From Taxawa tesnikishii (nom. ined.) (Eukaryota; Ascomycota; Dothideomycetes; Dothideales): 64,000 nt of DNA. The first letter of the stretch is position 1. Each line of letters begins with the position of its first letter. The translations under genes and the position numbers were made by a program. The notes under the pieces were generated by a model. It saw only the letters and a list, made by a program, of their open reading frames with translations, made no database searches and was not told where the DNA came from. The DNA is taken from positions 558,001 through 622,000 of the forward strand of contig JAPDRO010000011.1 in the NCBI GenBank assembly GCA_030247885.1, read 5' to 3'. Below, piece after piece: positions 1 through 11,300 of this stretch.

Positions 1-1242
1 TAATGCCCTTCCCTTGACAATAAGCTGCCAGGCTTCGTGGCTCGGCGGTCAACACTGAGAATATTGGCGATTGCGGGCAGTCATCCGAAACGCGCAGCAG
101 ATTCTCGCTGCCAGGATCAAGATGGAGTTGCTGTTGCAGCTGGCTTAACTGATGGTGGAGCGACCTGATGAGGCGCTGAAGGGTTTGAGCTAACTGCACG
201 TTCGAAGTGTTAGGTATGAGAGCAAGGACAAGAGGCGAAGAACATACTGCTTCTGTCTGTCCATCCATCAGCATCGAGTACGAAGCTTTGACCGCCGCGA
301 GCCCTGGAAATGACATAAACGTGGTATATATAAGCGGTCTGGCGTAGTTGATCAGATATTGACGTATCAACGGCCTGCAGAGGATGATTGCTTCGAAGAA
401 TGGTCAGTCAGTACTTCCACTCTCTTCTGATGCTTCTACTCACCCCCGTTGCTGGCTAACGCCTTTCCGAAGGTATGGAGCCGGATTGCCACCCGATCTT
501 CCAGTCCGAGATGGCAAACAAGGCCCCTGCCGTACCGTCCTAGTACGCCAGTGGAGTGTGCCTCGTCCACAACGATGTATCCGTTGCGGCGAGGGAGCAT
601 CTGATCCACTATGTCTGCGATCTGTTTGAGTGGAGCGATATCACCGTCCATGCTGTAAATCGCTTCAAGGGCAACGAAACAGTTGCTTCTGCCGGTGCGC
701 ACAGCCTCGGTGGAGGCAATACAGCTGTTCAGGGTTTCTCTGAAGTGCTCCACCGAGTTGTGTGAGAAAGCTACGCATTTGGCGGCACGCGATGCTCTCA
801 TCCCATCATGCACACTTGCGTGGATATACTCGTCGTATATGATCAGGTCATCGGGCTGCGGCAAACATGAGAACAGTCCCGCATTTGCGTCGAATCCAGA
901 GTTGCACAGCAGCCCGGCAGGAGCGTGGTGGAAGGCAGCTATGTCCTGCTCAAGCTTCTCAGCGTAAGCAGAATTGCCGTCGAGAAGGCGAGAGCCACCG
1001 CTTCCGAGTGTGAAGTCGGCATTGCGAGCGTGAAGCTCGTGCAGGAAGCGGTTGCGCAGAGCCGACGACGTCGAAAGCGACAGGAAATCGTTTGATGAAA
1101 AGTCAATGGAGTCTTTCGCGTTGGTTGTCAGTTTCCTGAGCGTGGACTGCTCGCGGCGGCGATCAAGGATGGCGGCCAGCGTGGTCTCGAGTCCAGTCCT
1201 CTTCCCTTCCATGCCTTGGCTGCACGACGCGATCTTCTGCAT
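1..1242 (-). CDS. bioF: 8-amino-7-oxononanoate (KAPA) synthase, C-terminus cut by window edge
   Basis: A PLP enzyme that condenses pimeloyl thioester with alanine to KAPA, the first committed step of biotin synthesis. The ATG is at 1242. Exon 1 runs 1242-444, a 53-bp intron covers 443-391, and exon 2 runs from 390 off the left edge. The splice is supported because it restores an AONS-like reading (NGAIILCRPLIRQYLINYAR). About 396 residues are visible. Family marks are the glycine-rich GSGGSRLLDG, the DEAHSTGVLG motif, and HTFGKALASNG carrying the PLP lysine. In Aspergillus the enzyme is peroxisomal through a C-terminal PTS1; that end lies outside the window, so targeting cannot be seen. It is head-to-head with bioDA, which carries the next two steps. 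Confidence 0.95.
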
Positions 1243-1596
1243 GTGTGAATGTCAACGCATCCATCTCGCGGGGTTCGTGAATTGATTACCAAACTATCGC
1301 AATACCGAGGATGCGGTCCCTCAACAAGTCGTTGAGAGTGTCATTGATGACCGCCGAAAATGTCTCGCGCGCGGGCCGACCGACCGAGGAGTCGAGGACG
1401 TGTCTCGGATGTCGGGAATCGCGTCGACTGAAGTCTATTTCTGGCTCCTCTTCCGTCCCGATTCGATTCTGCCTTATCGCGAAGGACATCCCCTCCTCGT
1501 CCTTCAAAAGTCCAGAATTATATGCGGCTTGCATCCGGGTCAATGGCTGTGATATAACACTTCCTGGATAGAGGACCCGCCGGCTCATCACACACA
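1243..1596. promoter_or_regulatory. Shared divergent promoter region of bioF and bioDA
   Basis: These 354 bp separate the start codons of the two divergent biotin genes and must hold both promoters and 5' leaders. Divergent placement of consecutive pathway steps suggests co-regulation; that is inference. I recognise no specific operator here. Confidence 0.6.
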
Positions 1597-4221
1597 ATGC
1601 GGCAGGTCGGCTCAGTGCTCTGGCCGAAGCTCAGAGCAGTCCAGATCTATGGCGCGAACACTGGCGTTGGCAAGACCGTCGTGAGCACGCTGCTCTGCAA
1701 TGCCCTCAAGAAACGCCTGCCGGACCATGGAGTACACTATTTGAAGCCCATATCTACAGGGCCGCTCAGCGAGGCCGACAACAGGTAAGGATATCGCCTT
1801 TTGTCTTCCGCATGCCTTGGCCAACACTGTTCTTCTAGTCATCTGTCTAAATACTGTAAGGGCATCCTGTCTAAAACCCTCTATCAGTTTTCTGAGCCTG
1901 TCAGCCCACACATAGCTGCACGATCATCGAAAGAGGTACGGTTCTGGATGACCAAATCACCACGCGCCCCACTGACTCAATACAGCCCATCGATGACCAG
2001 AGCATTCTTAGCCGGGTGGACGAGGAACTCTCTCGTTATGCAAGCGGCAAGGATGGTATTGCTGTAGTCGAGACCGCTGGCGGTGTACTTTCTCCCGCCC
2101 CGTCCGGGACATCGCAGGCCGACTTTTACAGACCGTTACGCTTGCCGGTGCTTCTTGTAGGAGACCATCGTCTGGGCGGTATCGGGACCACTATCTCTGC
2201 TTGGGAATCGCTGCATATTCGAGGCTATGATGTCCAATCTGTGATGATGTTTGAGGAGTCCAGATACGATAATCACACCTATCTCAAGGATTACTTCAGG
2301 GAACGTGGCGTCTTAACGCTCTCTCTGCCAGAACCTCCGGAGCCCAACTCATCCGTGAAGGAAGATGAGCAAGCAATGCAACAGTACTATGACGAGACCA
2401 GCAAGCACTCTAGCCTTGACACCTCCATTGATCGTATGATGGCTTTGCACGACGACAGACTGAAAAAATTACGATCCTTGCCGAAAAGAGCCCACAACAG
2501 CATATGGCATCCATTCATGCAGCACACGGAACGATCGGAAAAAACCATTCTGGCCATCGACTCGGCTTACGGAGACCACTTCCAAACATATCAGTCTCCA
2601 GGCACGAAACCAGAAGGAAAGCTGTCGACCAGAGAACGTTTCCAACAAGAAGAACATGTCCTGAAACCAGCTTTCGATGGATCAGCTTCGTGGTGGACAC
2701 AGGGACTAGGCCATGGCAACCCTGAGATGGCGCTGACCGCGGCCCATGCAGCTGGAAGATACGGCCATGTCATGTTCGGCGGTGCAGCGCACGAGCCTGC
2801 CGTCTCTCTGGCGGAGACTCTCATAGACAATATCGGCAACCCTCGGTTGACGAGAGTGTTCTACACCGACAACGGTAGCACCGGGATGGAAGTCGCTGTC
2901 AAGATGGCGCTGAAAGCGGCCACAAAGCGTTACTGCTGGGAACCTAGCGACAATATTCTAATTCTCGGATTGAAGGGCAGCTACCACGGTGACACCATAG
3001 GCACCATGGATTGTTCTGAACCATCCACTTACAACAAGAAGGTAGAGTGGTATCAGGGCCGGGGTCACTGGTTCGACTTCCCGCTTGTCAAGATGCAGAA
3101 GGGGCAGTGGGTTGTTGAATCCCCTGAGGGAATGGAAGAGGTCTTCGGGCCAACGAAGCAATTCGCTACGCTGGACGATGTGTTCACGCTGGCCGACAGG
3201 AGCAACGACGCTGTTCGTTATGAGAATTTCATCAAACAATCATTGGAAGAATTGACGGCAGCGGGTAAGAAATTCGGTGCGCTGATCATGGAGCCGGTGA
3301 TTCTTGGTGCAGGAGGCATGTTGTTTGCGTAAGTATCTTCCAGACGCTTCCCGGGAAGCAGCACTGACATCGATCCAGCGACCCACTGTTCCAGAGCACC
3401 TTGGTCAAGGTAGTGAGACAGCATTGCCCTGAGATGTACCAAGAGAGCGCTGCTTCGCCCGACTCGAAACTCGCATGGAGAGGAATCCCCGTCATCTTCG
3501 ATGAAGTATTTACCGGACTTTATCGACTTGGGCGCTTCAGTTCATCGTCATTCTTGGGTGTTCATCCCGACATATCGGTACATGCCAAGCTCTTGACCGG
3601 TGGTCTGCTGCCACTGTGTACAACACTCGCCAGTGAAAGCATCTACGAAGCGTTCCTGAGCAACGACAAATCGGACGCTCTGCTGCACGGCCACAGCTAC
3701 ACTGCTCACGCAGTTGGCTGCGCCATCGCGAACTACTCTCTGAACGCCATGATGGACATGGACAAGAAGGGGTCGTGGAACGATTACAAGGACAACTGGA
3801 GTACACCAACTTCGCTCATGCCACAGACTGCAACGAGGCCGGCAGCAGCGGCTACAGTTGCCTCTGAGACATGGAGCATGTGGTCCAAGGACTTCGTTAC
3901 CGACATTTCCAACGAGTCGAACGTCGAGAGCGTTTTTGCGCTGGGCTCCGTGCTGGCGATATCGCTGAAAGATCCAGCGGGATCAGGTAACGTTCCCTTC
4001 AAAAACTCCTTGCTGACCGGCGCGTACTGACACTCGTTCCAGGATACTCGTCAACCGCCGCCACCGGGCTTCGCGACCGGCTGCTCCAAGGCACTGACGT
4101 TTCCGACTCTGTGGTTCACTCTCGCGTCTTAGGCAACGTTCTCTACCTCATGGCAAGCATGACGTCCACGCGAGCCACTCTGGAGACAATCGAGAAGATG
4201 GTAAAGGTGGCCATGAGATGA
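1597..4221 (+). CDS. bioDA: Bifunctional dethiobiotin synthetase / DAPA aminotransferase
   Basis: Two fused enzymes. The C-terminal aminotransferase makes DAPA from KAPA using SAM, and the N-terminal ATP-dependent synthetase closes it to dethiobiotin. Exons are 1597-1784, 1839-1935, 1986-3328, 3379-3986 and 4043-4221, giving 804 residues; all four introns are 50-56 bp and phases agree. The BioD part shows the P-loop GANTGVGKT near residue 20 and KPISTG. The BioA part begins near WHPFMQH and shows the substrate-binding GLGHGNPEM, GSYHGDTIGTMD, IFDEVFTGLYRLGR with the cofactor aspartate, and the PLP lysine in HAKLLTGG. The last exon ends GNVLYLMASM...KVAMR. The gene is intact. This fusion is the usual arrangement in filamentous ascomycetes. 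Confidence 0.95.
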
Positions 4222-4354
4222 ACGCTGTTCCTCTATCCTGTAGAACAACCCAGAACTCCTGTATATGCCGGGTATCCAAGCAAGCACATGACAATAAAGC
4301 AGATTCCGGCGTCCCTCCCCCCTTCTTTCCCCCACAAACACCTGTGCCAATGTC

Positions 4355-5121
4355 TCAACACTTCACACCCTGCTCCCTGGCGACCCTGTAAATCTCGGTG
4401 CATATCTTGTCGACGTCCGTCTTCTTCAACGGCACCCTGTGGGTTCCATCCCACTCGACCAACGTCACCGACTCCCTATCGCAATACTTATCCATCAGCT
4501 GCCTGTGCAAATGCAGGCCCGGATCACTCAAGCCGTGCACATGTATGGTCGGCAGCCTCAGGATGCGATCGCTCTCGCCCGGGTACTGGAAGCCCTCGCT
4601 GATGGCGCCGGCGGGCAGGGTGGCGGGACTGCTGCTCAGCTCGCTGAAGCTGATCAACGGCTGCCTGCCCGCCAGCAGCACGGCAAACCTGTAGTCCGTG
4701 TCGGCGGTGCCCTCGCGCTCGACGCGCACCTGCTGCTCGTGCAGCAGGCTGGCGGCCAACTTCGCGCCCTGGCTGAAGCCCAGCATGCCCACCCACGGCC
4801 CCGTGCCCGCGTCTCCGTCCTTTGCCGTCCGGATCGCGTACATGACCTCCTCGGCCGCGCTGTCGTCGTCGATCTCCGCGTGTTCCGGCAGCCAGCGCAG
4901 CCACCGCCGGAAGGGTCCGCAGTCCTCGTATACGGGCACGATGCCGGGGCCGGCGTCGCAGAAGAAGGCCCGTCGGCGAAGACGAGGCGGAAGGATGGGA
5001 GGGCTTTGATGAGGGCGCGGGCTTGGGCGCGGAACACCTCGCCCGTCACGCCTCCGCCGTGCAGGCAGAGGATGCGCGGGAGGGTGAGGTCGTCGGTCGC
5101 TGGTTTGACGTTGATCGCCAT
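4355..5121 (-). CDS. FSH1-type serine hydrolase with one apparent frameshift
   Basis: An alpha/beta hydrolase of the FSH1 (DUF341) family; the substrate is unknown. The ATG at 5121 opens MAINVKPATDDLTLPRILC followed by LHGGG. The catalytic triad is visible: nucleophile serine in GFSQGAKL, aspartate in HGLSDPGL and histidine in WDGTHRVP. The end is REQGVKC. The frame changes by one base near 4967-4972, between FRLVFADG and FFCDAGPGIVPVYED, two stretches contiguous in this family. No GT-AG intron fits there. Both sides are well conserved, so a one-base error in the assembly is more likely than a true pseudogene. Expected length is about 255 residues. Confidence 0.85.
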
Positions 5122-6464
5122 GGGTCCGGGAATGTGATGGATGGGCGTGTGTGAGGGGATTCTTGCCGAGGGGTTCACCGAAGCTGTTGTTCGCGCGATC
5201 TCGGCAAGCGGCGGCGGCGGCGGCGGCGGCGGCCACTGTGTGTAGTTGGCGGTGATTGTGAGTGTGGTTCTGAGGCCGTCGCAGACAGACGACAACAAAA
5301 TAACGAACGACACAGAGCGAGAGAGTATAAACGCGTGCGCAGAAGTGTCAGATGGTTGAATATTGGACGTCCTAAAATAGAGATAGATGATGGCATGCCT
5401 TCCGTACCTGGAGGCTCGACTTCCCCGTCGGCTCTCCACACTAGAGCGTTTTCGGCAGTACATATGTCGGGTTCGGCACCCGATGGGATCGTGTCGTCGA
5501 TGCCGGCCCGACGCCGCCTTTGCTTGCAATGCTTCTATATGTACGGGCATGCGAGGATCCGATTGGCACTCAGCTGAACTGTCTTTCATACAATGCGGAG
5601 GCTTCGAGAGCCCGTTTATCGATGCTGATGCTGCTGCTGCTGCGCTTCTTTCGGTTCCTTGCGAGTGATTAAGAGTAGCATTTCGTGATACGACTGGTTT
5701 GCCAAGAAGGACTTCCTCATCCGGGAGTGAGCAAGGGGTGCTTGAACCCCCGTTATGAGAGCCACTCACGTTGCCTGGAGGCAGAACATCAATGCGTTGC
5801 TAGGCTAATGCGGTCGCTTGCACCGTAAGCCCTTACAACAACTGGATTGAAACTCTTCGAGACTAGGTGGTCTGCTTGTTCTTCAACGTGCCACTTTGAG
5901 ATTCACATGGAGGGCAGATGTAAGGAAAGGGTCGCCAGCTTCTGAGCAGGGGTGGCGGTGCAACGGGGCGGGTTGTTTGTCAAACAAATGGAGATTGTGG
6001 TCTATTTTGAAAAGAGTTTTATGCGAATGGGTTGATGTCCGCCCAGTTTCGGGTCGGCGAGTAATCTTCCATGGTTGGCGTTCTAGATTACGGATACTGT
6101 AGCACCGCCTCTATGCTTTGGTGTTTTAATGCCTCTATGGAAGCCAACAAATTCAGTTCATAACACCTGATGAATGCTATTCGAGTCCGGGCGACATGGT
6201 ATCACATGGTACAACATCAAGCCCACAATCACACAAGAAAAGCAGAAGGAGCAGTGAGTTGATAGGTATCAATTCTTCGTTGCAAGCTCATAGTTTCATG
6301 GTATCACTAGTGTTACGGAAAAGCAAGGCCATGCCATCCAGAAGCATGCCTGATTGTAGAATCATCCGATCATCCCATTGTCATGTCATCCTCCGGCTCA
6401 CTCCTCCGTCATCCTTGAAAGCTTCGGCAGTGGTCGAGGAGTCGTTGTCGTGACGGGGACGCAT
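5122..6464. other. Intergenic; GGC microsatellite, no gene recognised
   Basis: Upstream of the FSH1-type gene and downstream of the HSP12-like gene. A GGC run sits at about 5209-5232, and shorter CTG and GCT repeats at about 5627-5642. Open frames here are short and show no family features. Confidence 0.6.
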
Positions 6465-6798
6465 CTAGTTGTTGTTACCCATGCCGAGGGCGTTCTTGGC
6501 CTTGTCCATGATGGAGTCGGAGGTACCACCGTGGACGTGCTCGTCCTTGGAGCGGGAGGTCTTGTCGGCGAGGGACTGGCCGGCGGACTTGGAGTCGTCG
6601 GACTGGAGACCACGGGCGGCCTTGTCGGTGGTGTCGGTGAAGGTCTCCTTGACCTTCTCTTGAGTGGACTTGGAGGAGTCAGGAGTCATCTGAAGATTGA
6701 GGTCAGCTCGTTGTGCGCAGGAAAGAGGAACGAGAAGTGGTGGTGCTCACCTTCTCCTGCATCTTGTCGGAGAAATCCTTGCGGCCGGCGTCAGACAT
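6465..6798 (-). CDS. HSP12: HSP12/HSP9-like small stress protein
   Basis: A small, very hydrophilic stress protein; yeast Hsp12 is intrinsically unfolded and stabilises membranes. Exon 1 is 6798-6751 and exon 2 6689-6465, with a 61-bp intron, giving 90 residues. It starts MSDAGRKDFSDKMQEK, the family signature, continues with an amphipathic-helix region rich in K, D and S (STQEKVKETFTDTTDKAARG), and ends KNALGMGNNN. Length and composition match the family well. Two CCCCT stress elements lie about 200 bp upstream. The start was chosen because it is the only ATG that yields the signature. Confidence 0.9.
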
Positions 6799-6990
6799 GA
6801 TTGCGGTGGTTGTTGTTGGTGGTGTAGTGGTTGAGTTGTGGTGTGTATGGCTGACTGAAATCTTGTTTGGTTGTTGCTGGTGAGGAAGAAAGGAATGCCA
6901 GTGGAGGATGAGGGAGTTTAAGTAGTGAGGATTGTGGTGTCGATTCCTGACTACGTCACTGGTTTACATAAAGCTGCTTTCGGTCAGGTG

Positions 6991-7005
6991 CCCCTCTCTG
7001 CCCCT
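6991..7005. promoter_or_regulatory. Two CCCCT (STRE-like) elements upstream of HSP12-like gene
   Basis: CCCCT occurs at 6991-6995 and 7001-7005, about 190-205 bp before the HSP12-like start. STREs of this form activate HSP12 through Msn2/4 in yeast. Conservation of that control in this fungus is inferred. Confidence 0.45.
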
Positions 7006-7061
7006 CCTTCCAGCCATTCCGGCCACTGACACGGCAAGGAGCTCGACTAGCGCCAGGGACG

Positions 7062-7111
7062 AGAACAGGAACAGGAATAGGAACAGGAACAGGAACAGGA
7101 ACAGGAACAGG
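7062..7111. repeat. Hexanucleotide array (GGAACA)n
   Basis: About eight copies of a six-base unit with one variant (GGAATA). It lies in the divergent spacer between the HSP12-like gene and the gene starting at 7521. Confidence 0.9.
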
Positions 7112-7170
7112 CCAGAACGTGCGACACTTCACGCATGCACTTGCGTATCATGTGGCCACAACAGAAGCGA

Positions 7171-7207
7171 TGGCCATGGCCATCGCCAAGGCCAAGGCCA
7201 AGGCCAA
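7171..7207. repeat. Short array of GGCCAA/GGCCAT units
   Basis: Six-base units GGCCAT then GGCCAA, about six copies, in the same spacer as the GGAACA array 60 bp to the left. Confidence 0.8.
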
Positions 7208-7520
7208 TCAGACACGCAGAGGGGCGAGTGCACGAGTACCCCGCCGCTGACACGGGTGCAGGGTGCAGCAGGCACGTGAACGTGAGACGACGTGACGTGT
7301 GGTTGCCCTGTTTGATCGTCTCGCTGCGCCCCGATCCTTTGTGTCTCTCCGCCCATTCCAGTCCCTGTCCTGTGACGTCACGCCAGACTCGTAAACCTGT
7401 GCCCTCCTCACTTCTTTCTCGCGTGACCACCGAAAGCCCCGTGTTTGTTGTGTGCGCAGACCAGTTCTTCCACGTACACTCAAACGTCATACAGGTTTAT
7501 CTTCTGCAAACAACACCGAT

Positions 7521-7901
7521 ATGGACAGCATCAAGAAAACAGCAGACAAGATCCTCGGCACCAACCAGCCCGCGGCACAGTCCGGTAGCGAGCCCGTCTC
7601 AGGCTCGACTGGTGCAGGCAGCGCCGGCCAACCCTACGATCAAGGCAACGGCAAGCGCGTCTCGTCTCACCGCTCCAGTCCTCCCTGCTGACACACCGTT
7701 CGCAGACACCAGCACGCCAAATCGTTTCGGGGCTCGGCAACCGAAGGCGGCATAGCAACGGGAGGTGGTGTACTGGGCGGAAAGTCTCATGCCACCGGTG
7801 ACAGTGTGGTGCCTCAGGGAGTGCAAGAAGCCGTTCCAGAGACTCTGGAGCGCGCCCTGCCGGATACCATCCACGATACCTCGGGAGCTACGTCTTCCTA
7901 G
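7521..7901 (+). CDS. Small hydrophilic protein of unknown function
   Basis: The function is not recognised. The start MDSIKKTADKILGTNQ is followed by a Gly/Ser/Gln-rich stretch to about 7658. The second part reads HAKSFRGSATEGGIATGGG and later GDSVVPQGVQEAVPETLERA, ending TSGATSS at 7901. A GT-AG intron at 7659-7712 keeps the frame and gives 108 residues, but its donor (GTCTCG) is weak, so this splice is uncertain. The protein has no transmembrane segment or signal peptide and is probably disordered. It is divergent from the HSP12-like gene, so shared stress control is possible but not shown. Confidence 0.6.
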
Positions 7902-8390
7902 GCTGCTTGAAGACTCCATCACCAAGCAACGAGAAGTGGACGGCCAAGGCATGCAGGCTATGCATATATAACTTACTGAACGGACAGTACATGCGGGCAA
8001 TGTGGTCTTCCTTTAGTTGTGTGTACGAGCATACTCCCACCGAAACAGCCTCCAACGAAGTCGTAGCAGTGATGCAATAGAAACTATACAATATGGGGTA
8101 TCCAGTGTACGAAGAAACCTCGAAGAAAAAAAGAAAACGAAAGGACAAAGGGAGATAAACCGGCAAGAAACCTCATCCACTCTCCCTCCAACATCAACCA
8201 TGAACCGTTGACCAGGAGAACCCATCGTCCCAACCCAAGCGCCAGAAGGAAAACGTACCTCATCAACCCAAGCTTTTGAACCCCTATACCTCATCCCACA
8301 TACAAAAACATCCAGGTCTCTTCCCCGATGCATTACTGCCGACCCTCGGTCCTCGAACACATCGCCTCATGCGGTGGTTTCTGGCACCGC
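7902..8390. other. Convergent 3' spacer, no gene seen
   Basis: Lies between the tails of two convergent genes and presumably holds their 3' UTRs. Open frames are short and low in coding character. Confidence 0.6.
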
Positions 8391-11300
8391 TCAAGCATCG
8401 CTGTCCGCCCCGCTGGGCCTCCGCTGCTGATCACGCTCGGCATACAGCTTTTCCTTAGCCGCTTGCGCCGCCATGAGCGAATCCATATACGTCCTGAACT
8501 TGACAATCTCCCTGAGCAAGTACGCGCTCTTCTTCTCCCAATTGTTGATCGCGCGCGTGTAATTCGGGTGTCTTGGCGAGAACTGTTTTCATACGTCAGC
8601 AAGCCCGAGCCCCCTTTCCCACTGAGGGTCACCGCAAAAGGAATCCGGGAGGGGGTTAGATCAGAAACTCACGGCCAGCATAACCGCATTCCTCAACTCG
8701 TTGTGCTTCTGCAGCTCGTCCTCGACATTCTGCACGTACGACTTCAACTGCCTCAACTGATCCACCTCCATCAACTGACTGGCCATCATGCTCTGCGCAG
8801 GCGGTTTCCACTCCATGATCGCCGCCTTGTCGCCCGGCAACCGTGCCCTCACACCCCCGAACCCCTGATCAAGACTGCCCCTCAGCGAACTCTGCATGCT
8901 GGGTCGAGGCATCTGGCTGAGACTGTTGCTCGCACTGTGGTGCGCACCGCTACGGCTCGGCGGAGCGTCCGGGTTGCCGACGAGCGCCGGGTTAATGACG
9001 TTGTCACTCCACCCGTACTCGATGTTGCTGACTCCGCCAAAGAGTGGCTCTTTGCTCGAACGCGCGGACCAGTAGTTGGCCGTGCTCATGAATTCCTTTG
9101 CGATTTCGGCGGTGCCGACCTGGAACAGGTGCACCGCGCCGGTCGGCAGCGAGAGCGCCCACACGTGCGGGCGCGTTTTGCTGAAGCCCGGCGGGGGCAG
9201 CGTCGACGCGATGCAGTGGCGCAGGACGAACGAGCCCAGCTGCTCGGCGTTGGCGAGCCAGTTGCCGCCGCCCACGACGACGGGCGGGTTGCTGCCGGGC
9301 GCGCGCCCGCTGCCAGCGCCGCTGCTCTTGGTGAGGCGACGCATCGTGGCCGATTTCGTGTTGCCGGCTTTGTTGAAGGAGAAGAGGCGGAGTTGGCCCT
9401 TTTCGACGACGGCGAAGCACTCGTTCCAGCTGCGTTCTTTGGCTTTCTTCTCCGGTCCTTCCAGGTGGTGTCTGTGCTTGAGGATTCCCTCCTTCGCCCA
9501 TGGCGCGCCGACCAGGCCGAGGCTCTCGTCTTCCAAAAGACCGACGTGCGTGAAGGATTCGCCGTCCCCGGCGGTGCCTTCCTCGCGGATGATGGCCTGC
9601 GATAGGGCGTTGGCGAAGCCGATGCTCTGCTTGTAGTCACCTTGCGTGGCATAAGTACCGAAGCTGTCCACGCTCATGGTTGTCGCCTTACCCGTCGAAA
9701 ACTTGCTCCAGCTGCTGCTGCCTGCCGTGGGGCTCCACATGGAATTGCCGTCGTCGAATGATGTGCGCGAGGAGCCAACGGTCGAGGCCGGGTACGCCTT
9801 GTTTCGAGATCTTGTCTTGGATTGCCAACGGGAGGACATGGAATCTAAGCCGGTGCCGCGCCGCCCTCTGAATGACATGCTCTCTGATGGGGCCTTTGAC
9901 AGCACGGAACCTGTACGTCTCAGTGTAGACGGCAGAACAGAAAGTGTGTTTGCGTGCTGAATCGGCGCGACATGCGGGACAGGGTTGGACTGGTGCAGGG
10001 GCAACGCCTCGGTTTTGATCGAGTTGAAGAAAGATTTGAGAACGTGCTCGATGTCGAACAGCCAGCTGCGTTGCGTTTGATCGGGGTCCCAGACATAGCT
10101 CACCAGTAGGTTCGTCGGGCCGTTTCCGGTGGGCGTGTTGGGAACACCGCCTTCCGAGTTGGTACGGTTCATGGATGGCCTTATGGAGAGTCGCTTGTTC
10201 CTCTTCATGTCTATCGATGGGCGCTCCTCGCTCTCCGCGGGCAGTGTTGGCGACGTAGGTACTGAAGATGCTGTGTCGGTCCAAGGTAGTGGAGGGCGAG
10301 CGCCGACGTGAGGTGCGTTGACGGTTTCGTCAAACGCATGTGGTACAGCATCGGTTACGACACGCCTGATGGTCGGTAATGTGTTTTTAACAAACTGTAC
10401 CCGGGTCATCTTCTGCTCAATGTCTGCAAGATGCAGGTCAGTATTGAGGAGGAGAAGCGAGTAACAGATTGTATGTACAACGTCTGCGACATTGTTAGTA
10501 AACACTTGTGAGGGGCTGCCACGTATTAGCTGCGTACCTGTCGCCTTGAACCCATGAAAAGGATTACATTCACACCATCTCCTTGAGAAAGTGTCCAGAA
10601 TGCGATCCACCTGCTGCGTTTCTGCTTTCAGTATCAACCTCCCGCACAGCTTGCGCATAGCAGTGACCAAATTCTGTCCGGCAAAATCAAAGAGCCCCAT
10701 GTACGCTGTGAGGGTCCTCTTACTGACGGGGCTCTTTTCACCCAGCCAGGATGCAGCAAGTGCCTTGCCCACAAACTCCTCGTCACCATTGTATATCGAA
10801 CGTGCCCGCTCCTTGTCCTCGGCCGTTGGGTCGTCCTTACCGGCCATAGAAGGTGCTGAACTGGTGGGTGTCTCATGATGCAATTCATCGCCCTCGAGCT
10901 GCACGATAGGCAGACTGGTCGCTGAATGATACTCTGAGTTGACTTGGGCGGGGCAGATTGGTGGTGGAGATGGCGAGGTCCGGACACCTTCGAGCGGCAA
11001 CGATATATCGGAATGGGAAGATTTGCGGTTGAGCCTTTCGTTTGAAGGCTGCAGCCACACACGGTTTGAACGACCGGAGCTTGGTTGACTTCTTCCGGCG
11101 TCCCCGTTTGGGGTCGAGACCAAGAAAGTCTGTTCCACGTACCCGGACTCAGGAGTACCGCTTCTGGAAAGATGTATCGGGCTTGGCGAGACCTCAACCG
11201 TATAGGACGAGAGCGTGTCTTTCGACGCCACTCTTCCAAGCGGTGCCTGGTTCTCCTTCCCGACAGCCAGAGACAACGGCGACACCGGGCTGTTCCTGAC

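Noticed and set aside
4439-5137. Plus-strand open frame of 232 codons
   Set aside because: Antisense to the FSH1-type hydrolase; Arg/Ala/Gln-rich shadow.
8328-9605. Plus-strand open frame of 425 codons
   Set aside because: It is antisense to the PH and Sec7 part of the exchange factor; its translation has no family features and is a shadow of a GC-rich gene.
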